Source: Saccharibacillus brassicae
GTDB taxonomy: Bacteria; Bacillota; Bacilli; Paenibacillales; Paenibacillaceae
Reading direction: 5' to 3'
Assembly: GCF_006542275.1 (NCBI RefSeq)
Contig: NZ_CP041217.1
Coordinates: 2,713,501-2,777,500, forward strand
DNA: 64,000 nucleotides
Positions within the stretch are counted from its first letter, which is position 1. Each line of letters opens with the position of its first letter. This document shows, piece by piece, positions 10,234 to 18,388 of the stretch. The notes below the pieces were generated by a model that searched no databases, was not told the origin of the DNA, and saw only the letters and a list, made by a program, of their open reading frames with translations. The position numbers and the translations under genes are program-made.

Positions 10234-10417
10234 CTAACGAATCGTCATAACGTTAAATCGGCTTTTAGAGACAATCCCGTGTTTTAACGAATTCTCATAT
10301 CGCTATTTCGTGCGTAGAGGCTGCAAAAGGCGCTTTACACGCAATTAGCGTGATGACGATTCGTTAGATTTGAAAAAAGGTCCAAAACGCGCCTATAGCG
10401 TGATCAGGATTCGTTAG
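10234..10417. repeat. Four-arm intergenic repeat, copy 1
   Basis: Four about 22-bp arms in 184 bp. Forward arms (form CTAACGAATCGTCATAACG) lie at 10234-10255 and 10284-10306; reverse-complement arms (form CGTGATGACGATTCGTTAG) at 10344-10367 and 10395-10417. Arm starts are 50 bp apart on the left and arm ends 50 bp apart on the right. The arms are conserved between copies but the spacers are not. The same layout recurs at 48263 and 52633. It fills most of the 460-bp gap between coaW and the next gene; no open frame is evident in it. Confidence 0.9.
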
Positions 10418-10450
10418 CCAAGCGCGGCGGCCGCGAGCATAATCCACTTT

Positions 10451-10520
10451 GGAAGTGGAAGTGGAAGTGGAAGTGGAAGTGGAAGTGGAAGTGGAAGTGG
10501 AAGTGGAAGTGGAAGTGGAA
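10451..10520 (+). repeat. GGAAGT hexanucleotide tandem repeat
   Basis: Eleven perfect copies of GGAAGT plus GGAA. It ends 27 bp before the start codon of the following gene, so copy-number change would alter the distance to any promoter upstream without shifting the frame. It starts 33 bp after four-arm repeat copy 1. Confidence 0.95.
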
Positions 10521-10547
10521 ATTAGAAATGGAAAAGGAGGGCTCCCG

Positions 10548-11816
10548 ATGAAGCCCGTGCAGCCCGCAGATTCGACACGTTCGTTAAATCCAACAAAACC
10601 GACAAAACCGGCACATCCATCAAATCCAGATAATCCGACGCATCTCACAAATCCGGCACAGCCGACAAACTCATCAAATCCATCACATTCGACAAATCCA
10701 ACAAATCCGGCGCATCCAGATAATCCGGCACGGCCAGAACAACCAGCAAATCCGAAAAACCCGCCACAGCCACATCCAGCATATCCAGCGCGACCAGCAT
10801 ATCCAGCGCGACCAGCAAATCCGACAAACCCGCATCAGCCACCCGCGGCTTCCCGTCCGCAAGCCACCTCCAGCCAAGCCTTCCTCCAAGCCACTCACCA
10901 ATCCGTGCTCCAAGCCTCCTCCCAATCCGTCCATAACGCTGCTAGCCAAGCCACTCACCAATCCGCGCTCCAACCCCCCGCCAGCCAAGCAGCCTTCCAA
11001 GCCACCCGCCAATCCGCGCTCCAAGCCTCCGCCCTCCAAGAGGCCCATCATGCGGCCGCAAGCATACGCGAGGCGCTGGGAGCCTGCGTGACCGGCCTCT
11101 ACCTGCACGGTTCGCTGGCGATCGGCGGCTTCAATCCGGCGTCGAGCGATATCGATCTGCTGGTCGTCGTGCGAGAACGGCCGGAGTCGGAGCGGCTGTA
11201 TGCGCTGACGCGCAGTACGCTGGAGACGCACGCCCGTTTTCCGGCCGGCCGCGACCTGGAATTCAGCGTCGTGGAAGAGGATGTTCTCCGTCAATTCAGG
11301 CATCCGGCGCCGTGCGTCTATCATTATTCCGGGGCGCACCGCGAACGGTACGCTTCCGATCCGCACTATTTGTGCGCGGACTACGCGGATGACGATCTGG
11401 CCGCGCAGGTCACCGTCGCCTACGAGCGCGGCGTCGCTTTGTACGGTCCGCCGCTGCGCGATTCGTATCCGCCGGTGCCCAAGCATGCTTATCTGGAGTC
11501 GGTCTGGAGCGACGTGCGCGGCGCCGAAGCGGAGATTACGGACAATCCGGTCTATCTGACGCTTAATTTGTGCCGGGTGCTGATGTTCCTGAAGACCGGG
11601 ACGGTCGCTTCGAAAAAAGAAGGCGGAGAATGGGCAGCTTCGGCGCTCCCGGAATGGACGGACGTGGTGCGGCCCGCGCTTGAGGATTACGCAGGAGACA
11701 TCCGAAGTGCCCCGGCGGTGTCGGAAGCCCGGCTGACGGCTTTTGCGCAGGACATGCTGCGGGCGATCGCCGAGCAGGCGGCTTTTCATGGCGTTTCCCT
11801 GCGGGGAGGGCTATAA
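10548..11816 (+). CDS. Aminoglycoside-adenylyltransferase-like nucleotidyltransferase with repeat-derived N-terminus
   Basis: The C-terminal 250 residues of this 422-residue protein form a nucleotidyltransferase of the ANT/AadA type with a DUF4111-like helical domain: LYLHGSLAIGGFNPASSDID contains the GS...DxD signature (about residues 185-205). Such enzymes adenylylate aminoglycosides, but many homologues have unknown substrates. The first about 165 residues are low complexity: Asn-Pro-x-x units for about 100 residues, then Ser/Gln/Ala-rich repeats. The start is ATG 10548, which has AAAAGGAGGG 8 bp upstream; an earlier in-frame ATG at 10449 would translate the GGAAGT repeat and lacks a ribosome site. 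No methionine lies between the tail and the catalytic domain, so the tail is probably translated. Confidence 0.75.
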   Translation: MKPVQPADSTRSLNPTKPTKPAHPSNPDNPTHLTNPAQPTNSSNPSHSTNPTNPAHPDNPARPEQPANPKNPPQPHPAYPARPAYPARPANPTNPHQPPAASRPQATSSQAFLQATHQSVLQASSQSVHNAASQATHQSALQPPASQAAFQATRQSALQASALQEAHHAAASIREALGACVTGLYLHGSLAIGGFNPASSDIDLLVVVRERPESERLYALTRSTLETHARFPAGRDLEFSVVEEDVLRQFRHPAPCVYHYSGAHRERYASDPHYLCADYADDDLAAQVTVAYERGVALYGPPLRDSYPPVPKHAYLESVWSDVRGAEAEITDNPVYLTLNLCRVLMFLKTGTVASKKEGGEWAASALPEWTDVVRPALEDYAGDIRSAPAVSEARLTAFAQDMLRAIAEQAAFHGVSLRGGL

Positions 11817-11890
11817 TAAGAGGCTGAAGAGACTCGACCGACGAGGCTCCACCAATGAGACCAAATCAACGAAACGGCAGGGGAAGCAGC

Positions 11891-12664
11891 ATGAGCATCG
11901 CTTTTTTTGACTCGGGGATCGGAGGGCTGACCGTGATGCGCGAAGCGGCCCGCAGCCTTCCGAACGAGGACTTTATTTTTTTCGCGGATACGCTGCATGT
12001 CCCTTACGGGCCGAAGACCAAAGAACAGGTGACGGAATACGTCTGCGAAGCGGCGGAGCGCATTTTGGGCCAAAGCGTCAAAGCACTCGTCATCGCGTGC
12101 AATACGGCGACCAGCGTAGCGGCGACCGAGCTGCGGCGCACCTACGACGTGCCCGTGATCGGGATGGAACCGGCGGTCAAGCCGGCCGTCGAGATGAACG
12201 GGGCGAGCGGGCGGCGCGTGCTGGTGCTGGCGACCGAACTGACGCTCAGCCAGGCCAAATACCGGGATCTGGTGTCGCGCGTGGACGATCTGGGGATCGT
12301 CGATTCGCTGCCGATGCCGGAACTCGTGGAATACTGCGAAGCGCTGAAGTTTGATCCGGCCGAGCTCGGTCCTTACTTTTTGCGCAAATTCGACCGGTTC
12401 GACCTAAGCCGCTACGGCACGCTGGTGCTCGGCTGCACGCATTACCCGTATTATGCGGAGCTGCTGGAACAGATTCTGCCGCCGCATATCCGGGTCATCG
12501 ACGGAAGCGCCGGCACGGTGCGGAGAGTGGCGCGCGTTCTCGAAGAGCGCGGGCTGGCCGGCGGCGGAAGCGGGCGCGTGCGGTTCATGAACTCCGCGGA
12601 CGATCCGGCCTATCAGGCCAAGCTTGAGCGCGCGTGGGCAATTTTGAACGGCGTAATGCTTTGA
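11891..12664 (+). CDS. murI: Glutamate racemase
   Basis: Interconverts L- and D-glutamate for peptidoglycan synthesis. The 257-residue protein carries IAFFDSGIGGLTVM at residues 3-16, the first catalytic cysteine in VIACNTATSVAA and the second in LVLGCTHYPYY, with the neighbouring Asp and His in place. The start is ATG 11891 (AGGGGAAG about 6 bp upstream) rather than ATG 11855, which would add 12 residues not found in the family. It stands alone, with its terminator 110 bp downstream. Confidence 0.94.
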   Translation: MSIAFFDSGIGGLTVMREAARSLPNEDFIFFADTLHVPYGPKTKEQVTEYVCEAAERILGQSVKALVIACNTATSVAATELRRTYDVPVIGMEPAVKPAVEMNGASGRRVLVLATELTLSQAKYRDLVSRVDDLGIVDSLPMPELVEYCEALKFDPAELGPYFLRKFDRFDLSRYGTLVLGCTHYPYYAELLEQILPPHIRVIDGSAGTVRRVARVLEERGLAGGGSGRVRFMNSADDPAYQAKLERAWAILNGVML

Positions 12665-12773
12665 GATTTGAATAGGAAAAGAACCCGAAAGAATCAATAA
12701 AAAGCTCCCGCCGCGTACGGTCGGAGCCTTCACGGAAGCTGCGCGGACTTGCGATCCGCCTTTCCGATCTTCG

Positions 12774-12801
12774 AAGCCTGCGACTCGTCTCAGGCTTTTT
12801 T
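12774..12801 (+). terminator. Terminator after murI
   Basis: AAGCCTG (12774-12780) pairs with CAGGCTT (12791-12797) across a 10-base loop and runs into TTTT. The 12665-13279 stretch holds this hairpin, a possible promoter at 13092-13121 and otherwise nothing I can assign. Confidence 0.7.
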
Positions 12802-13091
12802 CTCGCGCCCGCGCAGGGCAAATCCCGCTCCGAACGAACGTCCCGCAAGGCCGGGCAGGATGCACAAAACGACTTCGTTTCCGCATATGAAAACGGTAAC
12901 AAAATCCGCTTTTCGACCTAAACGGCCCATCAAGCTCCGGCAAAGTGCCGCAGGCTGCTTTTTCAGCCGCATTTTCAGAGCTAAATCGAGCAAACGGGAG
13001 GTTTTCCGCGAAAAGGAAAGATCCGGCTTCGTGGGAGATTCCAATGTCAGCTTTTAACGCCCAAACCCGCAAAAAACGCTCAGGTTCATCC

Positions 13092-13121
13092 TTTACACGA
13101 GGTGTCAGAAGGGGTTAAGAT
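13092..13121 (+). promoter_or_regulatory. Possible promoter of the c-di-AMP riboswitch transcript
   Basis: TTTACA (13092-13097), 18-bp spacer, TAAGAT (13116-13121). It is the best sigma-A-like match between murI and the riboswitch and would give a leader of about 390 bases. The boxes are imperfect. Confidence 0.35.
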
Positions 13122-13279
13122 ACGGTTCATAAAAGCAGCATATCACCGCGCGAGGCGCGGGAAAATTGCCGCTTCTTCCCGGACTTTCGAAGCTTGGCAC
13201 ATCGAACGTTCCGGCATGCCGCCCACTTTTCGGAAAGGATGATGAGATTCGTCACTCGAACACGAAGACCCAGATTAGA

Positions 13280-13450
13280 CTGCTGAATTTTTCGATAAAA
13301 ACGGGGGAACCGATCGAGACGCCGCGCAGGCGCTCATGGGGTGAAGCCTGACGCTCTCCGGTACGCCGGATCTGCGGCAGGCGGGGCGACTCTTGCGTCC
13401 CAATCCGTCAGCTAACCTCGTAAGCAGAGCAGGAGAGGTGACCTTTTTCG
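13280..13450 (+). promoter_or_regulatory. Cyclic di-AMP riboswitch (ydaO/yuaA class)
   Basis: Class-defining blocks appear in order: ACGGGGGAACC (about 13301-13311), TGGGGTGAAGCC (about 13337-13348), a variable hairpin, GGGGCGACT...GTCCCAA, then CCGTCAGCTAACCTCGTAAGC (13406-13426) and AGGAGAGG (13431-13438). The last block is nearly invariant in this class. The class normally turns genes off when c-di-AMP is high, mostly cell-wall hydrolases and potassium/osmolyte transporters. AGGTGACCTTTTT right after it may be part of the terminator. Exact ends are approximate. Confidence 0.9.
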
Positions 13451-13517
13451 CATCTTTCGAAAACCAGGCCATTCTCACACGTCACACCGGAGCCACATCA
13501 GCAGAGGAGGAAAAAGC

Positions 13518-13625
13518 ATGTCGGATGCCATGATCATCATGGCCATTCTGGTCCTTACGGCCGTATCCGCGGGATACATTCTCTGGACCGACCGTACGGT
13601 TCAAGCCAAAGAGCAGCGCCGTTAA
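13518..13625 (+). CDS. 35-residue single-pass membrane peptide under c-di-AMP riboswitch control
   Basis: ATG 13518 follows AGAGGAGG (13503-13510) with 7-bp spacing, a strong site. The peptide begins MSDAMIIMAILVLTAVSAGY, which forms one transmembrane helix, followed by a polar basic tail (DRTVQAKEQRR). It is the only open frame between the riboswitch and the terminator at 13672, so the riboswitch appears dedicated to it. I do not recognise a family. Small potassium-channel accessory peptides such as KdpF are similar in size and would fit c-di-AMP control, but no sequence signature shows this. Confidence 0.75.
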   Translation: MSDAMIIMAILVLTAVSAGYILWTDRTVQAKEQRR

Positions 13626-13671
13626 GCGCGAGCTTGTCAGGGCCGTACGTCCCCATACCGTCAAATGAACC

Positions 13672-13712
13672 GAAGCCGCGCCGCGGGAGATCCAGCCGCC
13701 GCGCGGCTTCTT
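13672..13712 (+). terminator. Terminator after the membrane peptide gene
   Basis: GAAGCCGCGC and GCGCGGCTTC arms with an additional CGG/CCG inner stem; short T run. It isolates the riboswitch unit from secG. Confidence 0.7.
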
Positions 13713-13769
13713 AATGTCCGCTTGCAGGGATCGCCCATTCTTTTCCGCATCCGGTCTGCCCTTGGTCGA

Positions 13770-13798
13770 TTGTCAAATACCGAGAACTATGGTAGACT
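13770..13798 (+). promoter_or_regulatory. secG promoter
   Basis: TTGTCA (13770-13775), 17-bp spacer, TAGACT (13793-13798), about 80 bp before the secG start. Confidence 0.65.
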
Positions 13799-13877
13799 AA
13801 AAATGCTGTTTTCCATTTTAGAAACTCTGATTCAATCGATACAGGATACGCGGCTTACGCTTAGGAGGTTAAACGAC

Positions 13878-14111
13878 ATGGAAATCTTTCTGAAGGTAGT
13901 TCTCTTGATCTTTGCTGTCGGTGTGATCACGGTCGTACTGCTGCAAAAAGGCAAAAGCGCAGGCTTGGCCGGCGCAATTTCCGGCGGTGCGGAGCATCTG
14001 TTCGGCAAAAGCAAAGCTCGCGGCATGGACTTGGTGCTTGAGCGCACGACCGTCGTACTGGGTGCCGGATTCGTAATCATGGCGTTGTTGACTACGGCTC
14101 TGACCAACTAA
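13878..14111 (+). CDS. secG: Preprotein translocase subunit SecG
   Basis: Small membrane subunit of the SecYEG channel that aids SecA-driven export. The 77-residue protein has two transmembrane helices (residues 3-21 and 52-73) joined by a cytoplasmic loop with the family signature LLQKGKSAGLAGAISGGAE. The start is ATG 13878, 8 bp after TAGGAGGTT; the open frame extending back to 13665 crosses a terminator and is not coding. As in Bacillus, it precedes rnr and smpB. Confidence 0.95.
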   Translation: MEIFLKVVLLIFAVGVITVVLLQKGKSAGLAGAISGGAEHLFGKSKARGMDLVLERTTVVLGAGFVIMALLTTALTN

Positions 14112-14142
14112 CCCGGCGATCGGGGCGGTTGGACTGCCCGGG

Positions 14143-14189
14143 AAGCCTTCGTTGATCCTTGGATTCAAGGGAGACGAGGGCTTTTTTTT
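14143..14189 (+). terminator. Terminator after secG
   Basis: Stem AAGCC...TCGT paired with ACGA...GGCTT, with an inner CCTT/AAGG stem, followed by eight T (14182-14189). Confidence 0.8.
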
Positions 14190-14357
14190 GTATATATTCA
14201 AATAAATGCGTACGAAAAAGCAAGCAAGGATTAAGCATGCGCCAGCGCGGGTACTTTTAACGTATAATAGAGAATGTAGAAGAAAAAATCGAGCATTCGC
14301 GATCTGCAGCCGATCGGGCGGTCTGTAGGCAGCCGGAGCCATTTTGAGGTGATAACC

Positions 14358-17300
14358 ATGATAACGGAAGATATGCTGCTGGGCTTTATGCGCGAGAGCG
14401 CCTACAAGCCGATGACGCACCAGGAACTGGAGCAACATTTCGGCATCGACGATGCGGAACAGTTTCGGGAGTTTATGAACATGCTCAACGGACTTGAAGA
14501 AGAAGGCAAGATCGTACTGACGCGTACCCAGTGCTATGGCGTACCGGAACGTATGGATTTGCTGCGCGGACGTTTGCAAACGCATGCCAAGGGCTTCGGT
14601 TTCCTGATTCCCGAGGATCGCGAACACGCGGACGTATACATTAACGCGAACGACATGCTGAGCGCGATGAACGGCGATACGGTGCTGATTCGCATCGCGT
14701 CGCGCCGTTCTTCGAACGGACGCATGGAAGGCGAAGTGGTGCGGGTCGTCAAGCGCGCCGTGACGCAGATCGTCGGCACGTACCAGGACGAGGAATCGTT
14801 CGGCTTCGTGCTTCCGGACGACAAGCGCATCACGCGCGACATCTTTATCCCGGCCGGACGGTCCGGAAGCGCGCTGAACGGCCAGAAGGTCGTCGTGAGC
14901 ATTATCGCCTACCCGGAAGGCCGCGCGGCGGCCCAGGGCGAAGTTATCGAAGTGCTGGGCTATAACAGCGACCCGGGCGTCGACATCCTGTCGATCATCC
15001 GCAAGCACCAGCTGCCGGAGTCTTTCCCGGACGAAGTGCTCGAAGAAGCGGAGCAGGCGCCGGAGACGATCTCCGACGAAGAGATCAACAGCCAGGGCCG
15101 GCGCGACCTGCGCGGCAAGCAGATCGTCACGATCGACGGCGAAGACGCCAAAGACCTGGACGACGCGGTCAACGTGGAACGCCTTGAGAACGGCAACTAC
15201 GTACTCGGCGTGCATATCGCGGACGTCGGCTATTATGTCAAAGAAAACTCCCAGCTCGATCAGGAAGCGTATAACCGGGGCAGCAGCGTGTATTTGGTGG
15301 ACCGGGTCATTCCGATGCTGCCGCCGCGCCTGTCCAACGGCATCTGCAGTCTGAATCCGCGCGTGGACCGTCTGACGCTGTCGTGCGAGATGGAATTCGA
15401 CGCGTCGATGAAGCTGGTTCGCTACGATATTTTCAAAAGCGTGATCAAGACGGTCGAGCGCATGACGTACAAAAACGTGCGCCGCATGCTCGAAGAAGAA
15501 GATCCGGAACTGCAGGAGCGCTACGGCTATCTGGCCGACACGTTCCGCACGATGCAGGAGCTGGCGCTCAAGCTGAACGGACGCCGCATGAAGCGCGGCG
15601 CGGTCGATTTCGACTTCGAAGAAGCCAAAGTGCTGCTCGACGACCAGGGCAAAGCGATCGACATCGTGACGCGCGAGCGCTCGATTGCCGAACGTATCAT
15701 CGAAGAGTTCATGCTGGCGGCGAACGAGACGGTGGCGGAGCATTTCAGCAAAGCCAAAGTTCCGTTCCTGTACCGCATCCACGAAGACCCGGATCAGGAG
15801 CGTCTGGAATTGTTCGCGGCCTTCGCCGCCAATCTGGGCTATCAGGTCAAAGGCACGCGCGGAGGCACCATCCAGCCGAGCGAGCTGCAATCGCTGCTGG
15901 AAGAAGTGCAGGATACGCCGGAGCAAAAAGCGATCAGCACGCTGCTGCTGCGCTCGATGAAGCAGGCGAAATACGATTCGGCCAATCTCGGCCACTTCGG
16001 CCTGGCGGCCGAATATTATACGCACTTTACGTCGCCGATCCGCCGCTATCCCGATTTGGTCATCCACCGGGTGATCGGGGAAGTGCTGGACCACGGCGGC
16101 AAGCTGTCGCAGTCGCGCGAGGAATACCTCAATATCCGCATGCCGGACATCGCGCAGCAGTCGTCGATTCGCGAGCGCGTGGCGGTCGATGCGGAGCGCG
16201 ATACGGCCCAGCTCAAAAAAGCCGAGTACATGCTGGACAAAGTCGGCGAGACGTTCGAAGGCGTGATCGGCAGCGTAACGAGCTTCGGTCTGTTCGTGGA
16301 GCTTGAGAACACGATCGAAGGCCTGATCCATATCAGCAACCTGACCGACGATTATTACCACTACGACGAGTCCCGCCTGACGCTGGTCGGCGAGCGCACG
16401 TCGCGCATCTTCCGCATCGGCGACCTGGTCGAGATCCGCGTGTCCAAGGTCAGCATGGAAGAGCATACGATCGATTTCGAGCTGGTGGATATGAAAAAGA
16501 GCGCGTTCCGCGGCGGCCGTGGAGGCCGCGGCGACGGTGCGCCGAGCGGCGCGCCAAGAGGCGGACGCGGCGACAAGACCGGCAAAGAAAAGTTCGGCAA
16601 AGATAAAGGCAAAGGCAAGAAAAAAGGCAAAAAGCAGGGCGATGTCTTCCGTCCGAACGGAGCGGCAGCTTCCGCTCCGGCGGCGGGCACCGCACCTGCG
16701 GCGGCCGGCAGCGGCACGGCGGAAGCCGGCGCTCCGACCAAAAGCAAGCGTACCCGCAAGCGCAAAGGCAAAGGCGGCGGTGCCGCCCTGCCTGAAGGCA
16801 CGACGGTGATCGCGCCTGCGGCGCAAGTACCGGGTGCGGGCGACGAAGCCGGCGCTCCGGGCGGCGGCAAGCGCAGACGCAAAGGCGGCGGCGTGCCGGA
16901 AGCAACCGGCAGCGGCGAAGCCGGCGCAGGCGCACAGCCACGCCAAGGCAAAGGCGGCCAGGATGGCGGCTGGACCTTCGGCGGCGTGCCGACCGGAGAC
17001 GGCGGTACGGGCGCAGGCGCGGGTCAGGGCGCTCCGAGAGGCGAAGCCGGTTCCGAGCCGCGCAAGCCTGCGCGCACAGGCGGCATTCAGATCGAAGCCG
17101 GCCAGGGCGGCGCAGATGCGTACAACGGCTCGCCGGGCGAAGCCGGCGAGCGGGGCAGTCGTCCGCCGGCTTCGGGCGGACGCGGCGGTGCCCGTCCGGG
17201 CCGCCCTGACGGCTCGAACGGCGCAGCGGGCAGTTCCGCGGGCGCAGCGAGCGGGGCAGGCGCGCCGGAAGGCGCGCGCGAACCGGGCAAAGGCAAATTT

Positions 17301-17450
17301 GCCTTCGGTTCCGGCACGGGCGGCTACGGCGGCGAGACGGCTACGTTCTCGCGCAACGGCAACGAACGGCCGAACAAAGGCGGCCGTTCCGGCGGCGGAG
17401 GCCGTCCGGGTTCGACAGGCGGCAGCCGTCCGCCGCGCAAAGACAAGTAA
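14358..17450 (+). CDS. rnr: Ribonuclease R with a very long low-complexity tail
   Basis: Processive 3'-5' exoribonuclease that degrades structured RNA and works with SmpB-tmRNA on stalled messages. Domains in order: winged helix (about 5-65), cold-shock OB folds (75-240), RNB catalytic domain (about 250-580, with IDGEDAKDLDDAV supplying acidic metal ligands), S1 domain (about 630-715, SVTSFGLFVE). The family usually ends near 750-820 residues; this one is 1030. After the S1 domain there is a Lys-rich stretch, then about 250 residues rich in Gly, Ala, Arg and Pro. The start is ATG 14358, six bases after GAGGTG; the GTG at 14349 overlaps that site. A TATAAT box lies at 14263-14268 with no good -35. 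Confidence 0.95.
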   Translation: MITEDMLLGFMRESAYKPMTHQELEQHFGIDDAEQFREFMNMLNGLEEEGKIVLTRTQCYGVPERMDLLRGRLQTHAKGFGFLIPEDREHADVYINANDMLSAMNGDTVLIRIASRRSSNGRMEGEVVRVVKRAVTQIVGTYQDEESFGFVLPDDKRITRDIFIPAGRSGSALNGQKVVVSIIAYPEGRAAAQGEVIEVLGYNSDPGVDILSIIRKHQLPESFPDEVLEEAEQAPETISDEEINSQGRRDLRGKQIVTIDGEDAKDLDDAVNVERLENGNYVLGVHIADVGYYVKENSQLDQEAYNRGSSVYLVDRVIPMLPPRLSNGICSLNPRVDRLTLSCEMEFDASMKLVRYDIFKSVIKTVERMTYKNVRRMLEEEDPELQERYGYLADTFRTMQELALKLNGRRMKRGAVDFDFEEAKVLLDDQGKAIDIVTRERSIAERIIEEFMLAANETVAEHFSKAKVPFLYRIHEDPDQERLELFAAFAANLGYQVKGTRGGTIQPSELQSLLEEVQDTPEQKAISTLLLRSMKQAKYDSANLGHFGLAAEYYTHFTSPIRRYPDLVIHRVIGEVLDHGGKLSQSREEYLNIRMPDIAQQSSIRERVAVDAERDTAQLKKAEYMLDKVGETFEGVIGSVTSFGLFVELENTIEGLIHISNLTDDYYHYDESRLTLVGERTSRIFRIGDLVEIRVSKVSMEEHTIDFELVDMKKSAFRGGRGGRGDGAPSGAPRGGRGDKTGKEKFGKDKGKGKKKGKKQGDVFRPNGAAASAPAAGTAPAAAGSGTAEAGAPTKSKRTRKRKGKGGGAALPEGTTVIAPAAQVPGAGDEAGAPGGGKRRRKGGGVPEATGSGEAGAGAQPRQGKGGQDGGWTFGGVPTGDGGTGAGAGQGAPRGEAGSEPRKPARTGGIQIEAGQGGADAYNGSPGEAGERGSRPPASGGRGGARPGRPDGSNGAAGSSAGAASGAGAPEGAREPGKGKFAFGSGTGGYGGETATFSRNGNERPNKGGRSGGGGRPGSTGGSRPPRKDK

Positions 17451-17491
17451 AAAGGTTCGGAGCGGCGGCTAGGCCGCATGGAAGGTCATAC

Positions 17492-17526
17492 AGCGGCGGC
17501 GGCTCGAGGATCGATCCGCCGCCGCT
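17492..17526 (+). terminator. GC-rich hairpin after rnr
   Basis: AGCGGCGGCGG (17492-17502) pairs with CCGCCGCCGCT (17516-17526). Only GTTG follows, so it acts more as a 3' barrier than as a complete terminator; the next hairpin supplies the T run. Confidence 0.55.
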
Positions 17527-17570
17527 GTTGAAGCCCGAGAGCATGTCTTCGGCTGGGCAACCGCGGTTCC

Positions 17571-17608
17571 GGCCGCTAACGGATTGCATATCCGTTAGCG
17601 GCCTTTTT
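17571..17608 (+). terminator. Terminator between rnr and smpB
   Basis: Perfect 14-bp stem GGCCGCTAACGGAT / ATCCGTTAGCGGCC with a TGCAT loop, then five T (17604-17608). Confidence 0.92.
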
Positions 17609-17683
17609 GCGGCATGAACCGGCGAGCCAAACGATCTCTCGACCCGTTAACGTATCTTCCTCGATCGCCCGCCGCTCCTTTTC

Positions 17684-17713
17684 TTGCCTTTTCCAAAGAC
17701 GGCTTGTTACAAT
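17684..17713 (+). promoter_or_regulatory. Probable smpB promoter
   Basis: TTGCCT (17684-17689), 18-bp spacer, TACAAT (17708-17713), about 45 bp before the smpB start and after the rnr terminator. Confidence 0.5.
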
Positions 17714-17757
17714 TCAATATAGAAGCGTTAAATAAAGAAGCAGAGGAGGTGCAAGAC

Positions 17758-18231
17758 ATGCCTAAAAATACGGAGCAGGGCAAAGTGCTCGCGCAGAACA
17801 AAAAAGCGTCCCACGATTATTTCATCGAGGATACGTACGAAGCGGGACTCGTGCTCACCGGCACGGAGATCAAATCGCTGCGCAAAGCCAAAGCGAATAT
17901 CGGCGACGCGTTCGCGACGATCCGCGGCGGCGAAGCGTTCGTCCACAACATGCACATCAGCCCGTTCGAGCAGGGCAACCGCAACAACCCGGAAGATCCG
18001 ACGCGCACGCGCAAGCTGCTGCTGCACAAAGTGCAGATCCGCAAGCTGATCGGCCAGGCCAAGCAGGAAGGCTACACGATCGTGCCGCTCAAAGTCTACG
18101 TGCGCAACGGCTACGCCAAGCTGCTGATCGGCCTCGGCCGAGGCAAGAAGCAGCACGACAAGCGCGACACGGCCGCCAAGCGCGACGCGCAGCGGGACAT
18201 CCAGCGGGCGCTCAAATCCCGTCAGCGTTAA
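17758..18231 (+). CDS. smpB: SsrA-binding protein SmpB
   Basis: RNA-binding partner of tmRNA in trans-translation; it mimics the anticodon arm in the ribosomal decoding centre. The 157 residues show the OB-fold core ([20 protein letters not shown]), the [14 protein letters not shown] helix region and a Lys/Arg-rich C-terminal tail beginning [15 protein letters not shown] 17758 is preceded by AGAGGAGGT (17742-17750); the open frame back to 17614 runs through the promoter. It lies 350 bp before ssrA, its functional partner. Confidence 0.96.
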   Translation: MPKNTEQGKVLAQNKKASHDYFIEDTYEAGLVLTGTEIKSLRKAKANIGDAFATIRGGEAFVHNMHISPFEQGNRNNPEDPTRTRKLLLHKVQIRKLIGQAKQEGYTIVPLKVYVRNGYAKLLIGLGRGKKQHDKRDTAAKRDAQRDIQRALKSRQR

Positions 18232-18374
18232 GCGGTACAGTCGGGCGTTCGACGGTCTGCCAAAGCCGGTGAGGCTGCGCGGCGAACGCGAGATCAGCCG
18301 AAAAGCGGCCGAAACGGCATTTTCCGGTTTTACGGTCGAGCGAGCAGGGTAATCTACCTTTACACCACGAAATG

Positions 18375-18383
18375 TGGTATAAT
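18375..18383 (+). promoter_or_regulatory. Extended -10 promoter in the smpB-ssrA spacer
   Basis: TGTGGTATAAT ends at 18383, giving TATAAT at 18378-18383 with the TG extension. No convincing -35 is seen, which extended -10 promoters tolerate. It should start RNA near 18390. Confidence 0.6.
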
Positions 18384-18388
18384 CAAAG

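Noticed and set aside
10234-10417. CRISPR array
   Set aside because: Arms are inverted in pairs rather than all direct, there are only four, and no cas genes are present. The same applies to the 48263 and 52633 copies and the 62171 repeat.
12790-13044. 84-codon minus-strand frame in the murI downstream gap
   Set aside because: The first codon is TTG with no ribosome site, and it overlaps the murI terminator. The peptide looked vaguely familiar but I could not support it as a gene.
13869-16946. 1025-codon minus-strand frame opposite secG and rnr
   Set aside because: It spans the secG terminator and an intergenic region. The length is explained by GC-rich codon structure of rnr, which removes stops on the opposite strand.
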